Shown piece after piece: positions 1 to 11,056 of a DNA stretch of 64,000 bases. Position 1 is the stretch's first letter, and each line of letters begins with the position of its first letter. The stretch covers positions 248,001 through 312,000 of the forward strand of contig CP092781.1 in assembly GCA_022493055.1 (NCBI GenBank). The letters are read 5' to 3'. The notes beneath the pieces were generated by a model, which had not been told where the DNA came from, made no database searches, and saw only the letters and a program-made list of their open reading frames with translations. A program made the translations under genes and the position numbers. This DNA comes from Staphylococcus roterodami (GTDB lineage: Bacteria; Bacillota; Bacilli; Staphylococcales; Staphylococcaceae).

Positions 1-84
1 CAAGGTGATTCAATCAAAAAATCTATCACTTCCAACTGAATTGTCATTTTTAAAAAATAAAATAACCAATCCAATCGTTATCTA
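1..84 (+). other. possible 3' end of an upstream gene (tarK side)
   Basis: Two forward frames are open from the window edge. One stops at 37-39 and the other at 82-84; the second would end inside the terminator stem that follows, so the first is more plausible. In S. aureus the gene upstream of tarF is tarK, but too few codons are visible to identify it. Confidence 0.3.
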
Positions 85-132
85 GTTCATTTTTGTATAG
101 ACATATACTTTATGAATGGATAACGATTTTTT
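76..132 (+). terminator. terminator upstream of tarF
   Basis: An imperfect stem pairs 76-90 with 112-125 (a one-base bulge and mismatch), with a 21-base loop, and is followed by a T-rich stretch. It probably ends the transcript coming from the left edge. Confidence 0.6.
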
Positions 133-297
133 GTTATGTTAAAGTGAAACATTAATCATGTATTTCGTATAATTTCTAGCGACGAGTGTAATGGTTAAAA
201 GAAATTTATAATGAAATGCTATAATAGGCATAAATTGCAACAGGTTTGCATAAACGTATTAATAATATTATTAACAAAGACACGTCGGAGGTACGAC

Positions 298-1467
298 ATG
301 ATTAAAACTATAATTAAAAAAATGATTGAACGTTGTATACATACGAGTTTTAAATTACTATCAAAATTGCCAAATAAAAATCTAATTTATTTTGAAAGCT
401 TTCATGGTAAACAATATAGTGATAATCCTAAAGCGTTATATGAGTATTTAGTTGAACATAGTGACGCGCAATTAGTTTGGGGTGTCAAAAAAGGATATGA
501 AAGTATATTCAAACAAAACAATGTGCCATATGTTACAAAGTTTTCGATGAAATGGTTTTTAACGATGCCAAGAGCGAAAGCGTGGATGATTAATACACGT
601 ACCCCAGATTGGTTATATAAAGGACCTCAAACAACGTATTTACAGACTTGGCACGGTACACCACTGAAAAAAATTGGTTTGGATATTAGTAATGTGAAAA
701 TGCTAGGTACAACGACAACGGCATATCAAGATGATTTTAAAAAGGAAAGTCAACGTTGGGACTACTTAGTATCACCTAATCCGTATTCAACAGACATATT
801 TCAACATGCATTTCATGTTAACCGAGATAAAATATTGGAAACGGGTTATCCACGTAATGACAAATTAACACATAAACAAAATGATACTGAATATATTAAT
901 CGTATAAAGATGCGTTTAAATATACCTTTAGACAAAAAAATAATTATGTATGCGCCAACTTGGCGTGATGATGAAGCCATTCGAGAAGGTTCATATCAAT
1001 TTAATGTTAACTTTGATATCGAAGCTTTACGTCAAGCGCTGGATGATAATTATGTCATTTTATTACGCATGCATTATTTAGTTGTGACTCGTGTAGACGA
1101 GCATGATGATTTCGTGAAAGATGTCTCGGATTATGAAGATATTTCTGATTTGTATTTGATTAGTGATGTACTAATAACAGACTATTCATCTGTTATGTTT
1201 GACTATGGTGTTTTAAAGCGCCCACAAATTTTCTATGCTTATGATTTAGAAAAATATGGCGATGAACTCAGAGGATTTTATATGGATTATAAGAAAGAGT
1301 TGCCTGGTCCTATTGTTGAAAATCAAGCAGCACTTATTGAGACATTAAAACATATAGATATAACAGCTAATGATTATGTTGCAGCACGAACAGCTTTTTA
1401 TCAAAAATATTGTTCATTAGAAGATGGATATGCATCGCAGCGAATTTGCCAAACACTTTTTAAGTGA
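298..1467 (+). CDS. tarF: CDP-glycerol:glycerophosphate glycerophosphotransferase TarF
   Basis: Membrane-associated enzyme that adds a glycerol-phosphate unit from CDP-glycerol to the wall teichoic acid linkage unit, preparing the primer for ribitol-phosphate polymerisation. The start at 298 is chosen because GGAGG lies six bases upstream; it gives 389 residues, the usual TarF length, although the frame stays open back to 211. The C-terminal two thirds are a CDP-glycerol glycerophosphotransferase domain with the signature TWHGTPLKKIG near residue 120 and a late LITDYSSVMFDY motif that resembles the one in TarL downstream. Missing relative to TarL is the roughly 170-residue N-terminal extension. 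It leads the tarF-I-J-L-S set, but a 278-base gap separates it from tarI. Confidence 0.93.
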   Translation: MIKTIIKKMIERCIHTSFKLLSKLPNKNLIYFESFHGKQYSDNPKALYEYLVEHSDAQLVWGVKKGYESIFKQNNVPYVTKFSMKWFLTMPRAKAWMINTRTPDWLYKGPQTTYLQTWHGTPLKKIGLDISNVKMLGTTTTAYQDDFKKESQRWDYLVSPNPYSTDIFQHAFHVNRDKILETGYPRNDKLTHKQNDTEYINRIKMRLNIPLDKKIIMYAPTWRDDEAIREGSYQFNVNFDIEALRQALDDNYVILLRMHYLVVTRVDEHDDFVKDVSDYEDISDLYLISDVLITDYSSVMFDYGVLKRPQIFYAYDLEKYGDELRGFYMDYKKELPGPIVENQAALIETLKHIDITANDYVAARTAFYQKYCSLEDGYASQRICQTLFK

Positions 1468-1745
1468 TTCCGTAAAAAAACAATAAAACATTATAAATTA
1501 ATTGGTTTAGTGATATAAATAATAAACGAAATGTTTGCTTGTGTGTTATTATTTGTGTATAAAAACGTCTGATATGTTGTAATATAGACTTAAACAAAAT
1601 ATGCTAAAATATAAGCAAAATGTGTGTAATTTTATGTTTTACATTGACACTTAAAATTTTGATTTTAAAAACGAGTTATCACAAAAAATAGGAAATGAAT
1701 TTTAAATAATTAAATATAGATATAGTTGAATGGAGGAAGTATTTT

Positions 1746-2462
1746 ATGAAATACGCTGGTATTCTAGCTGGGGGTATAGGTTCAAGAATGGGTAATGTAC
1801 CTTTACCTAAACAATTTTTAGATTTAGATAACAAACCTATTTTAATCCATACTTTAGAAAAATTTATTTTAATTAATGACTTTGAAAAAATTATTATTGC
1901 GACACCACAACAATGGATGACGCATACAAAAGATACACTTAGAAAATTCAAAATTTCTGATGAGAGAATTGAAGTGATTCAAGGTGGTAGTGATCGTAAC
2001 GATACAATTATGAATATCGTTAAGCACATTGAATCTACAAACGGTGTAAATGAGGATGACGTTATTGTAACGCACGATGCAGTAAGACCATTTTTAACGC
2101 ATCGTATTATTAAAGAAAATATTCAAGCTGCATTAGAGTATGGCGCGGTAGATACAGTTATTGATGCTATCGATACAATTGTTACATCTAAAGATAATCA
2201 AACAATTGATGCCATTCCAGTGCGTAATGAAATGTATCAAGGTCAAACACCACAATCATTCAATATTAATTTATTAAAAGAAAGCTATGCGCAGTTAAGT
2301 GATGAGCAAAAGAGTATCTTATCTGATGCATGTAAAATTATTGTTGAAACAAACAAACCGGTACGTCTTGTAAAAGGTGAATTATATAATATTAAAGTAA
2401 CAACACCGTATGATTTAAAAGTAGCTAACGCTATTATTCGAGGTGGTATTGCCGATGATTAA
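1746..2462 (+). CDS. tarI: ribitol-5-phosphate cytidylyltransferase TarI
   Basis: Cytosolic enzyme that makes CDP-ribitol from ribitol 5-phosphate and CTP, the activated monomer for wall teichoic acid. The 238-residue protein is an IspD/TarI-type nucleotidyltransferase. It begins with the nucleotide-binding loop AGGIGSRMG near residues 8-16, followed by the PKQFL motif, and has DAVRPF around residue 114. A GGAGG lies just upstream of the ATG. The 3' end overlaps the tarJ start by eight bases, indicating coupled translation. S. aureus carries a second tarI'/tarJ' pair further upstream, outside this window, so the I versus I' label rests on position after tarF and before tarJ-tarL-tarS. Confidence 0.93.
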   Translation: MKYAGILAGGIGSRMGNVPLPKQFLDLDNKPILIHTLEKFILINDFEKIIIATPQQWMTHTKDTLRKFKISDERIEVIQGGSDRNDTIMNIVKHIESTNGVNEDDVIVTHDAVRPFLTHRIIKENIQAALEYGAVDTVIDAIDTIVTSKDNQTIDAIPVRNEMYQGQTPQSFNINLLKESYAQLSDEQKSILSDACKIIVETNKPVRLVKGELYNIKVTTPYDLKVANAIIRGGIADD

Positions 2463-3480
2463 TCAAGTATATCAATTAGTTGCACCTAGACAATTTGAAG
2501 TTACGTATAACAACGTAGATATTTACAGTGATTATGTCATTGTACGTCCTTTATATATGTCAATTTGTGCTGCCGATCAAAGATACTACACAGGTAGCCG
2601 TGATGAAAATGTTTTATCGCAAAAACTACCAATGTCTTTAATTCATGAAGGTGTAGGAGAAGTAGTATTTGATAGTAAAGGTATATTCAATAAGGGCACG
2701 AAAGTTGTTATGGTACCTAATACGCCAACAGAAACAGACGATGTCATTGCTGAAAACTATTTGAAATCAAGTTATTTCAGATCAAGTGGTCATGATGGCT
2801 TCATGCAAGATTTCGTATTGCTAAATCATGATAGAGCTGTCCCGCTACCCGACGATATTGATTTAAGTATCATTTCATACACAGAACTTGTGACAGTTAG
2901 CCTACATGCCATCCGTCGATTTGAAAAGAAATCTATTTCCAACAAAAATACATTTGGTATTTGGGGAGACGGAAACTTAGGCTATATCACAGCTATTTTA
3001 CTGCGTAAATTATATCCAGAGTCTAAAATTTATGTCTTTGGTAAGACAGATTATAAATTGAGCCACTTCTCATTTGTTGATGATGTCTTCTATATTAACA
3101 AAATACCTGAAGGCTTAACATTTGATCATGCATTTGAATGTGTTGGCGGGCGTGGTAGTCAATCAGCAATTAATCAGATGATTGATTACATTTCACCAGA
3201 GGGCAGTATTGCTTTATTAGGTGTAAGTGAGTTCCCAGTTGAAGTTAATACACGTCTTGTGTTAGAAAAAGGTTTAACATTGATTGGTAGCAGCCGAAGC
3301 GGATCAAAAGATTTCCAAGATGTTGTAGACTTATACATTAAATACCCAGATATCGTAGATAAATTAGCACTGTTAAAAGGTCAAGAGTTTGAGATTGCGA
3401 CAATTAATGATTTAACAGAAGCTTTTGAAGCAGACTTATCTACATCTTGGGGTAAAACAGTACTAAAATGGATTATGTAA
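2455..3480 (+). CDS. tarJ: ribulose-5-phosphate reductase TarJ (NADPH)
   Basis: Reduces ribulose 5-phosphate to ribitol 5-phosphate, which TarI then converts to CDP-ribitol. The ATG at 2455, rather than the frame's earlier GTG at 2443, gives 341 residues and sits behind GAGGTGG. It is a medium-chain zinc-type alcohol dehydrogenase: [10 protein letters not shown] near residues 37-46 (catalytic zinc cysteine region), HEGVGE near residue 64, and a nucleotide-binding segment WGDGNLGY around residue 173. It overlaps tarI and is followed after 21 bases by tarL, so the three genes read as one operon. Confidence 0.93.
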   Translation: MINQVYQLVAPRQFEVTYNNVDIYSDYVIVRPLYMSICAADQRYYTGSRDENVLSQKLPMSLIHEGVGEVVFDSKGIFNKGTKVVMVPNTPTETDDVIAENYLKSSYFRSSGHDGFMQDFVLLNHDRAVPLPDDIDLSIISYTELVTVSLHAIRRFEKKSISNKNTFGIWGDGNLGYITAILLRKLYPESKIYVFGKTDYKLSHFSFVDDVFYINKIPEGLTFDHAFECVGGRGSQSAINQMIDYISPEGSIALLGVSEFPVEVNTRLVLEKGLTLIGSSRSGSKDFQDVVDLYIKYPDIVDKLALLKGQEFEIATINDLTEAFEADLSTSWGKTVLKWIM

Positions 3481-3501
3481 ATAGAAAAGGATGAATTAAC
3501 G

Positions 3502-5190
3502 TTGGTTAAAAGTAAGATATATATAGATAAAATCTATTGGGAACGTGTTCAATTATTCGTTGAAGGACATAGTGAAAACCTAGATTTAAAAGATAGCAAT
3601 TTTGTATTAAGAAATTTAACTGAGACACGCACAATGAAGGCAAATGATATCAAAGTTGATGGTAATCAATTCGTTTGTCGTTTCAATGTAGCTATCTTAG
3701 ACAATGGTTATTACTTACCTGAAGATAAGTATTTATTAGTTAATGAGCAAGAACTTGATTATATAGCACAGTTAAATCCAGATGTGATTAACGATGCATA
3801 TCAAAATTTAAAGCCAGAACAAGAAGAACAATACAACGAATTAGAAACACAAAATGGTAAAATCAACTTCTTATTGCAGACTTACCTAAAAGAATTTAGA
3901 AAAGGCGGCATTTCAAAGAAAACGGTTTATACTGTGACACCTGAAATTTCTAGCGATGTTAACGAATTCGTCCTTGATGTTGTTGTAACAACACCGGAAG
4001 AAAAAAGTATTTATATCGTTCGCAAATATAAAGAATTGCGTAAGTATTTCCGCAAACAATCATTTAATACGAGACAATTTATTTTTAAAGCGATATTTAA
4101 TACGACGAAGTTTTTCCATTTAAAAAAAGGGAATACGGTGTTGTTCACATCAGACTCTAGACCAACGATGTCTGGTAACTTTGAATACATCTATAATGAA
4201 ATGTTACGTCAAAATTTAGATAAAAAGTATGATATTCACACTGTATTTAAAGCAAATATTACAGATAGACGTGGTATTATCGACAAATTTAGATTGCCAT
4301 ATTTGCTTGGTAAAGCAGATTACATCTTTGTTGATGACTTCCATCCATTGATTTATACAGTGCGTTTCAGACGTTCTCAAGAGGTTATTCAAGTATGGCA
4401 TGCAGTTGGTGCCTTTAAAACAGTCGGCTTTAGCCGTACTGGTAAAAAAGGTGGACCATTCATAGATTCTTTAAATCATCGTAGCTATACAAAAGCTTAT
4501 GTATCATCAGAAACCGATATTCCATTTTACGCTGAAGCATTTGGCATTAAAGAGAAAAATGTAGTGCCTACTGGTGTACCTCGTACAGACGTACTATTTG
4601 ATGAAGCTTATGCGAAACAAATTAGACAAGAGATGGAAGATGAATTACCAATTATTAAAGGTAAAAAAGTCATTCTTTTCGCACCAACATTCAGAGGTAG
4701 TGGTCATGGTACAGCACACTATCCATTTTTCAAAATAGATTTCGAACGTTTAGCGAGATACTGTGAGAAAAATAACGCGGTTGTATTATTTAAAATGCAT
4801 CCGTTTGTAAAAAATAGACTTAATATTGCAGACAAGCATAAACAATATTTTGTTGATGTTTCTGACTTTAGAGAAGTTAATGATATACTGTTTATAACAG
4901 ATTTATTAATTAGTGACTACTCATCTTTAATATATGAATATGCAGTATTTAAAAAGCCAATGATTTTCTACGCATTTGATTTAGAAGATTACATTACGAC
5001 GCGTGATTTCTATGAACCATATGAATCATTTGTTCCAGGTAAAATTGTACAATCATTTGATGAATTGATGGATGCCTTGGATAATGAAGATTATGAAGGA
5101 GAAAAAGTTATTCCGTTCTTAGATAAACATTTTAAATATCAAGATGGCCGCTCAAGTGAACGTTTAGTTAGAAATTTATTTGGTAGCTAA
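3502..5190 (+). CDS. tarL: poly(ribitol-phosphate) polymerase TarL
   Basis: Polymerises CDP-ribitol into the main poly(ribitol-phosphate) chain of wall teichoic acid at the inner membrane face. The start is a TTG at 3502 behind AAAGGA; the nearer ATG at 3491 is out of frame and stops at once. The 562-residue protein has an N-terminal region (about 1-190) absent from TarF, then a CDP-glycerol glycerophosphotransferase domain with QVWHAVGAFKTVG near residue 300 and LLISDYSSLIYEY near residue 470. TarK is the close paralogue in S. aureus; TarL is preferred because tarS follows directly. Confidence 0.92.
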   Translation: MVKSKIYIDKIYWERVQLFVEGHSENLDLKDSNFVLRNLTETRTMKANDIKVDGNQFVCRFNVAILDNGYYLPEDKYLLVNEQELDYIAQLNPDVINDAYQNLKPEQEEQYNELETQNGKINFLLQTYLKEFRKGGISKKTVYTVTPEISSDVNEFVLDVVVTTPEEKSIYIVRKYKELRKYFRKQSFNTRQFIFKAIFNTTKFFHLKKGNTVLFTSDSRPTMSGNFEYIYNEMLRQNLDKKYDIHTVFKANITDRRGIIDKFRLPYLLGKADYIFVDDFHPLIYTVRFRRSQEVIQVWHAVGAFKTVGFSRTGKKGGPFIDSLNHRSYTKAYVSSETDIPFYAEAFGIKEKNVVPTGVPRTDVLFDEAYAKQIRQEMEDELPIIKGKKVILFAPTFRGSGHGTAHYPFFKIDFERLARYCEKNNAVVLFKMHPFVKNRLNIADKHKQYFVDVSDFREVNDILFITDLLISDYSSLIYEYAVFKKPMIFYAFDLEDYITTRDFYEPYESFVPGKIVQSFDELMDALDNEDYEGEKVIPFLDKHFKYQDGRSSERLVRNLFGS

Positions 5191-5222
5191 GTTTATATAG
5201 TGGTCACAGTGGGAGAGGTATA

Positions 5223-6947
5223 ATGGTAAAATTTTCAGTAATAGTTCCGACATACAATTCAGAAAAATATATAACAGAATTGCTAAACAGCCTTGCGAAA
5301 CAAGATTTTCCGAAAACTGATTTTGAAGTGATTGTCGTTGATGACTGTTCAACAGATCAAACGTTACAAATAGTTGAAAAGTATCGTAATAAACTGAACA
5401 TGAAAGTAAGTCAACTCGAAACAAATTCAGGCGGTCCAGGTAAACCGAGAAATGTGGCGTTAAGACAAGCAGAAGGTGAATTTGTATTATTTGTGGATTC
5501 TGATGACTACATTAACAAAGAGACATTGAAAGATGCAGCAGCATTTATTGATGAACATCACTCTGATGTATTATTGATTAAAATGAAAGGTGTCAATGGT
5601 CGTGGAGTACCACAATCAATGTTTAAAGAAACAGCACCGGAAGTCACTTTGTTAAATTCAAGAATTATCTATACTTTAAGCCCAACCAAAATCTATAGAA
5701 CAGCTTTACTAAAAGATAATGACATTTATTTCCCAGAAGAATTAAAGAGCGCAGAAGATCAATTATTTACGATGAAAGCATATTTAAATGCGAATCGAAT
5801 TAGTGTATTAAGTGATAAAGCGTATTACTATGCTACAAAGCGTGAAGGGGAACATATGAGTAGTGCATATGTTTCACCAGAAGACTTTTATGAAGTTATG
5901 CGATTGATTACATTAGAAATTTTAAACGCTGATTTAGAAGAATCACATAAAGATCAAATCTTAGCAGAATTTTTAAATCGTCATTTTAGTTTTTCACGTA
6001 CGAATGGTTTTTCACTTAAAGTTAAGTTGGAAGACCAACCACAATGGATTAATGCGTTAGGTGATTTTATACAAGCAGTACCTGAACGCGTAGATGCCTT
6101 AGTGTTAAGCAAATTACGCCCATTATTACACTATGCGAGAGCCAAAGATATCGATAATTATAGAACTGTAGAAGAAAGTTATCGTCAAGGGCAGTATTAT
6201 CATTTTGATATAGTAGATGGCAAATTAAATATTCAATTCAATGAAGGTGAACCATTCTTTGAAGGTATCGATATTGCTAAACCGAAAGTTAAAATGACAG
6301 CCTTTAAATTTGATAACCATAAAATCGTTACAGAGCTAACATTAAATGAATTTATGATAGGCGAAGGACATTATGATGTCAGACTTAAGTTACATTCACG
6401 AAACAAGAAACATACAATGTATGTACCTTTAAGTGTTAATGCGAATAAACAATATCGTTTTAACATCATGTTAGAAGACATTAAAGCGTATTTACCTAAG
6501 GAAAAAATTTGGGATGTTTTCTTAGAAGTCCAAATAGGTACTGAAGTATTTGAGGTTCGTGTTGGAAATCAACGTAATAAATATGCATATACTGCTGAAA
6601 CAAGTGCATTAATACATTTGAACAATGATTTTTATAGATTAACACCTTATTTCACTAAAGACTTTAATAACATTTCATTATACTTTACTGCTATTACGTT
6701 AGCTGATTCAATATCAATGAAGTTAAAAGGTAAAAATAAAATTATCTTAACCGGTATTGATAGAGGTTATGTATTTGAAGAAGGTATGGCTAGCGTTGTC
6801 TTAAAAGACGACATGGTGATGGGAATGTTAAGCCAAACGTCAGACAACGAAGTGGAAATCCTACTCAGCGAAGATATTAAAAAACGCGACTTCAAAAATA
6901 TCATAAAATTAAACACAGCACATGTAACATATCAAATAAACAAATAA
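5223..6947 (+). CDS. tarS: wall teichoic acid beta-N-acetylglucosaminyltransferase TarS
   Basis: Attaches beta-O-GlcNAc from UDP-GlcNAc to ribitol-phosphate units; in S. aureus this decoration is a phage receptor and is needed for methicillin resistance. The 574-residue protein starts with a family 2 glycosyltransferase fold: VPTYNSEKYI near residue 9, VVDDCSTDQT near residue 40, and the metal-binding DSDD at residues 92-95. The region after about 340 is beta-rich and corresponds to the trimerisation part of the family. It is the last gene of the cluster and is followed by a strong terminator. Confidence 0.93.
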   Translation: MVKFSVIVPTYNSEKYITELLNSLAKQDFPKTDFEVIVVDDCSTDQTLQIVEKYRNKLNMKVSQLETNSGGPGKPRNVALRQAEGEFVLFVDSDDYINKETLKDAAAFIDEHHSDVLLIKMKGVNGRGVPQSMFKETAPEVTLLNSRIIYTLSPTKIYRTALLKDNDIYFPEELKSAEDQLFTMKAYLNANRISVLSDKAYYYATKREGEHMSSAYVSPEDFYEVMRLITLEILNADLEESHKDQILAEFLNRHFSFSRTNGFSLKVKLEDQPQWINALGDFIQAVPERVDALVLSKLRPLLHYARAKDIDNYRTVEESYRQGQYYHFDIVDGKLNIQFNEGEPFFEGIDIAKPKVKMTAFKFDNHKIVTELTLNEFMIGEGHYDVRLKLHSRNKKHTMYVPLSVNANKQYRFNIMLEDIKAYLPKEKIWDVFLEVQIGTEVFEVRVGNQRNKYAYTAETSALIHLNNDFYRLTPYFTKDFNNISLYFTAITLADSISMKLKGKNKIILTGIDRGYVFEEGMASVVLKDDMVMGMLSQTSDNEVEILLSEDIKKRDFKNIIKLNTAHVTYQINK

Positions 6948-7011
6948 CAAAGTTCCCTCAAATCATTGTGGACCCAAACCATAATACACAATGATTTGAG
7001 GGCTTTGTTTT
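6948..7011 (+). terminator. terminator of the tar operon
   Basis: A long stem, with arms 6948-6970 and 6987-7007 and a two-base bulge, is followed by GTTTTG. The tarS stop codon ends at the base of the stem. Confidence 0.85.
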
Positions 7012-7290
7012 GAGTGGAAAGCTTAAATGTGTAATCAAATCAATTAAATTAAAGACATACAAAAACTGTTGGCAAAATCATGTCAGCAGTTTTCTTGGCA
7101 TCGAAACAGATATGGTGAAATCTATAATAATTATTTGATGTAAAATACCGTTTTATAATAAGAAATGATGTCAAATTGTAGTAATAATGTTAATTAAACG
7201 TTAGCGCATTTTTTTAATAATTTATTCATGAATTTTACATGTACTATTGTGATAAAATAAACATAATTAAAAATTCACTGAGGTGCTATC
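7012..7290. other. lytS upstream region
   Basis: This stretch holds a weaker hairpin (7062-7071 with 7084-7093, one G-U pair, no good T run) and AT-rich DNA leading to the lytS GTG. I could not pick a convincing -35/-10 pair. Confidence 0.4.
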
Positions 7291-9045
7291 GTGCTATCGC
7301 TAACAATGTTATTACTTGAGCGTGTAGGTTTAATTATTATTTTGGCCTATGTGTTGATGAATATTCCATATTTTAAAAACTTAATGAATCGTCGACGTAC
7401 ATGGAAAGCACGTTGGCAGTTATGCATCATTTTTAGTCTATTTGCCTTAATGTCCAATTTAACTGGCATAGTCATAGATCATCAGCATAGTTTATCTGGT
7501 AGCGTGTATTTTCGCTTAGATGATGATGTATCTTTAGCCAATACACGTGTGTTAACGATTGGTGTCGCAGGTTTAGTCGGCGGTCCCTTTGTAGGTCTAT
7601 TTGTAGGTATTATTTCAGGGATTTTTAGAGTTTATATGGGTGGTGCTGATGCACAAGTTTATTTAATTTCTTCATTGTTTATCGGTATTATCGCTGGATA
7701 TTATGGTTTACAAGCACAGAGACGTAAACGTTATCCAAGTATCGCGAAAAGTGCTATGATTGGTATTTTTATGGAAGTCATTCAAATGTTGAGTATCTTA
7801 ACATTTTCACATGACAAAGCATATGCGATTGAACTTATTTCATTAATCGCTTTACCTATGATTATAGTGAATAGCGTGGGTACAGCTATATTCATGTCTA
7901 TTATTATTTCAACTTTGAAACAAGAAGAACAAATGAAAGCCGTGCAAACCCATGACGTGTTGCAATTGATGAATCAAACATTACCTTATTTTAAAGAAGG
8001 TTTAAATAGAGAATCAGCTCAGCAAATTGCCATGATTATCAAAGATTTAATGAAAGTATCTGCAGTAGCGATTACTAGTAAAAATGAAATTTTATCTCAT
8101 GTTGGTGCAGGTAGTGATCATCACATTCCAACTAATGAAATATTAACGAGCTTATCTAAAGATGTATTGAAATCGGGGCGCTTAAAAGAAGTGCACACTA
8201 GAGAAGAAATTGGCTGTAGCCATCCTAATTGCCCGCTTAGAGCTGCCATTGTAATACCACTTGAGATGCATGGTTCAATTGTTGGTACTTTGAAAATGTA
8301 CTTTACTAATCCTAATGATTTAACATTCGTTGAGCGTCAACTAGCTGAAGGTTTAGCTAATATTTTTAGTAGTCAAATTGAACTAGGTGAAGCAGAAACA
8401 CAAAGTAAATTATTGAAAGATGCGGAAATTAAATCATTACAAGCACAAGTTAGCCCACACTTTTTCTTCAATTCAATCAATACCATTTCTGCATTAGTTA
8501 GGATTAATAGTGAAAAGGCACGTGAATTATTATTAGAACTGAGTTACTTTTTCCGAGCAAATTTACAGGGTTCAAAGCAACATACAATTACTTTGGACAA
8601 AGAGTTGAGTCAAGTTCGCTCATACTTATCGTTGGAACAAGCGAGATACCCAGGACGATTCAACATTAACATTAATGTTGAGGAGCGATATCGTCACGTT
8701 CTTGTACCACCATTTTTAATTCAAATTTTAGTTGAAAATGCCATCAAACATGCGTTTACGAATCGAAAACAAGGCAACGACATTGATGTGTCTGTTATTA
8801 AAGAAAATGCGTCACATGTTTGCATTATAGTGCAAGATAATGGACAAGGTATTTCTAAAGATAAAATGCATTTGTTGGGAGAAACATCTGTAGAATCAGA
8901 ATCCGGAACTGGTAGTGCTTTAGAAAACTTAAACTTACGCCTAAAAGGATTATTTGGAAAGTCCGCAGCATTACAATTTGAATCGACATCAAGCGGTACC
9001 ACTTTTTGGTGTGTACTTCCTTATGAAAGACAAGAGGAGGAATAA
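7291..9045 (+). CDS. lytS: sensor histidine kinase LytS
   Basis: Membrane sensor of the LytSR two-component system, known in S. aureus to respond to membrane potential changes and to activate lrgAB. The GTG start has GAGG seven bases upstream. The 584-residue protein has six or so membrane segments in the first 210 residues (5TM-LytS type), a GAF-like domain around 230-365, a His-kinase domain with the LytS-type box [11 protein letters not shown] (His390), and an ATPase domain with ENAIKHAF and DNGQGI. The stop is two bases from the lytR ATG. Confidence 0.95.
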   Translation: MLSLTMLLLERVGLIIILAYVLMNIPYFKNLMNRRRTWKARWQLCIIFSLFALMSNLTGIVIDHQHSLSGSVYFRLDDDVSLANTRVLTIGVAGLVGGPFVGLFVGIISGIFRVYMGGADAQVYLISSLFIGIIAGYYGLQAQRRKRYPSIAKSAMIGIFMEVIQMLSILTFSHDKAYAIELISLIALPMIIVNSVGTAIFMSIIISTLKQEEQMKAVQTHDVLQLMNQTLPYFKEGLNRESAQQIAMIIKDLMKVSAVAITSKNEILSHVGAGSDHHIPTNEILTSLSKDVLKSGRLKEVHTREEIGCSHPNCPLRAAIVIPLEMHGSIVGTLKMYFTNPNDLTFVERQLAEGLANIFSSQIELGEAETQSKLLKDAEIKSLQAQVSPHFFFNSINTISALVRINSEKARELLLELSYFFRANLQGSKQHTITLDKELSQVRSYLSLEQARYPGRFNININVEERYRHVLVPPFLIQILVENAIKHAFTNRKQGNDIDVSVIKENASHVCIIVQDNGQGISKDKMHLLGETSVESESGTGSALENLNLRLKGLFGKSAALQFESTSSGTTFWCVLPYERQEEE

Positions 9046-9047
9046 AT

Positions 9048-9788
9048 ATGAAAGCATTAATCATAGATGATGAGCCATTAGCGCGTAATGAATTGACCTA
9101 TTTACTTAATGAAATTGGTGGATTTGAAGAAATTAATGAGGCGGAAAATGTGAAAGAAACATTGGAAGCATTACTTATCAATCAATATGACATTATATTT
9201 TTAGACGTGAATTTAATGGATGAAAATGGTATCGAATTAGGTGCTAAAATTCAAAAGATGAAAGAACCACCCGCGATTATTTTTGCGACTGCACATGATC
9301 AATATGCAGTACAGGCTTTCGAATTAAATGCAACAGATTATATTTTAAAGCCATTCGGTCAAAAACGTATAGAACAAGCAGTCAATAAAGTTCGTGCGAC
9401 TAAGGCTAAAGATGAAAGTAGTTCTAGTACGATTATTAATGATATGTCAATGAATTTTGATCAAAGTTTGCCTGTTGAAATTGATGATAAAATTCATATG
9501 ATTAAGCAACAAAATATTATCGGTATTGGTACGCATAATGGTATAACAACAATACATACTACAAATCATAAGTATGAAACAACAGAACCGTTGAATCGTT
9601 ATGAAAAACGATTAAATCCATCGTATTTTTTACGTATCCATCGATCATATATTATTAACACTAAGCACATTAAAGAAGTACAGCAATGGTTTAACTACAC
9701 ATATATGGTAATATTGACAAATGGTGTCAAAATGCAAGTTGGGCGCTCGTTTATGAAGGAATTTAAAGCGTCGATAGGGTTACTTTAA
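9048..9788 (+). CDS. lytR: response regulator LytR (LytTR family)
   Basis: DNA-binding partner of LytS, also written LytR/LytS to distinguish it from the unrelated LytR-CpsA-Psr ligases. The 246-residue protein has a receiver domain with the acidic pair DDEP near residues 7-10, phosphoacceptor Asp53 in FLDVNLMD and Lys at KPFG near residue 104. A LytTR DNA-binding domain (about 142-245) contains [12 protein letters not shown]. It lies two bases after lytS. Its stop codon is in the loop of a terminator, so lrgAB downstream is transcribed separately, as expected for the regulated target. Confidence 0.95.
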   Translation: MKALIIDDEPLARNELTYLLNEIGGFEEINEAENVKETLEALLINQYDIIFLDVNLMDENGIELGAKIQKMKEPPAIIFATAHDQYAVQAFELNATDYILKPFGQKRIEQAVNKVRATKAKDESSSSTIINDMSMNFDQSLPVEIDDKIHMIKQQNIIGIGTHNGITTIHTTNHKYETTEPLNRYEKRLNPSYFLRIHRSYIINTKHIKEVQQWFNYTYMVILTNGVKMQVGRSFMKEFKASIGLL

Positions 9789-9805
9789 CAGTAATCCTTT
9801 TTTTT
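9777..9805 (+). terminator. lytSR terminator
   Basis: An eight-base-pair stem (9777-9784 with 9790-9797, one G-U pair) with a five-base loop is followed by eight T residues at 9798-9805. The lytR stop codon is within the structure. Confidence 0.85.
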
Positions 9806-9830
9806 ATGCATTTTACCTATGATATTTTGT

Positions 9831-9845
9831 ATTTCAGACTGAAAT
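9831..9845. promoter_or_regulatory. palindrome upstream of lrgA, candidate LytR site
   Basis: A perfect seven-base inverted repeat around one central base (ATTTCAG-A-CTGAAAT) ends where a poor -35 (TTTACG/TTACGC, 9845-9851) begins. A -10 TATACT follows at 9870-9875. An activator site just upstream of a weak -35 fits control of lrgAB by LytR; the assignment is inference. Confidence 0.5.
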
Positions 9846-9900
9846 TTACGCAAATCCAACTAAGCCATCTATACTTTAGTTAAATCAAACGTAGGAGGCA

Positions 9901-10344
9901 ATGGTCGTGAAACAACAAAAAGACGCATCAAAACCAGCTCACTTTTTTCACCAAGTCATTGTAATTGCTTTAGTACTCTTTGTATCGAAAATAATTGAAT
10001 CATTTATGCCAATTCCTATGCCTGCATCAGTTATCGGTTTAGTATTATTATTTGTTTTATTATGTACTGGTGCTGTTAAGTTAGGCGAAGTCGAAAAAGT
10101 AGGAACGACACTAACAAATAACATTGGGTTACTCTTCGTACCAGCCGGTATTTCAGTTGTTAACTCACTAGGTGTTATTAGCCAAGCACCATTTTTAATC
10201 ATTGGATTAATCATTGTATCTACAATTTTATTACTAATTTGTACAGGATATGTGACACAAATTATTATGAAAGTTACTTCAAGATCTAAAGGTGACAAAA
10301 TCACAAAAAAGATCAAAATAGAGGAGGCACAAGCTCATGATTAA
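9901..10344 (+). CDS. lrgA: antiholin-like protein LrgA
   Basis: Small integral membrane protein of the CidA/LrgA family that counteracts CidA and restrains murein hydrolase export and cell death. The protein has four hydrophobic segments and a charged C-terminus. The usual annotation starts at ATG 9901 (147 residues). AGGAGG at 9893-9898 is only two bases from that ATG but eight bases from GTG 9907, so the true start may be 9907 (145 residues). It overlaps lrgB by eight bases. Confidence 0.94.
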
Positions 10345-11038
10345 CCATTTAGCGCTGAATACACCATATTTCGGAATATTATTATCCGTTATACCATTCT
10401 TCTTAGCAACAATCTTATTTGAAAAAACAAATCGTTTCTTCTTATTTGCGCCGTTGTTTGTCAGCATGGTGTTTGGTGTAGCCTTCCTTTATTTAACAGG
10501 TATTCCATATAAAACCTACAAAATAGGTGGAGATATCATTTACTTCTTCCTAGAACCAGCAACAATTTGTTTTGCGATTCCTTTATATAAAAAGCGTGAA
10601 GTGCTTGTTAAACATTGGCATCGTATCATCGGAGGTATTGGTATCGGTACAGTTGTAGCGTTATTAATTATCTTAACTTTTGCGAAATTAGCGCAATTTG
10701 CGAACGATGTAATTTTATCAATGTTACCACAAGCCGCAACAACAGCGATTGCATTACCAGTGTCAGCCGGAATCGGTGGTATAAAAGAATTGACGTCATT
10801 AGCAGTTATTTTAAATGGTGTTATTATTTATGCCCTAGGTAATAAATTCTTAAAACTATTCCGAATTACTAACCCTATTGCCCGAGGATTAGCACTTGGA
10901 ACAAGTGGACACACATTAGGTGTAGCTCCAGCTAAAGAATTAGGACCTGTAGAGGAATCAATGGCAAGTATTGCTTTAGTGCTTGTAGGTGTGGTTGTTG
11001 TAGCAGTTGTGCCTGTCTTTGTAGCAATATTCTTTTAA
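10337..11038 (+). CDS. lrgB: antiholin-like protein LrgB
   Basis: Integral membrane partner of LrgA, member of the LrgB/CidB family; the pair has been linked to lysis control and, in related bacteria, to pyruvate uptake. The 233-residue protein is almost entirely hydrophobic, with conserved segments [19 protein letters not shown] near residue 130 and [13 protein letters not shown] near residue 185. The ATG lies inside the end of lrgA behind AGAGGAGG, so the two are translationally coupled. Confidence 0.94.
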
Positions 11039-11056
11039 TTATTAAAACCTAAGTAA

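Noticed and set aside
211..297. Longer N-terminus for TarF starting at 211
   Set aside because: There is no ribosome site at 211. A strong one precedes 298, which also gives the known TarF length.
1644..1672. TTGACA upstream of tarI as a promoter
   Set aside because: The -35 is perfect, but no acceptable -10 lies 16-18 bases downstream, so I cannot define a promoter there.
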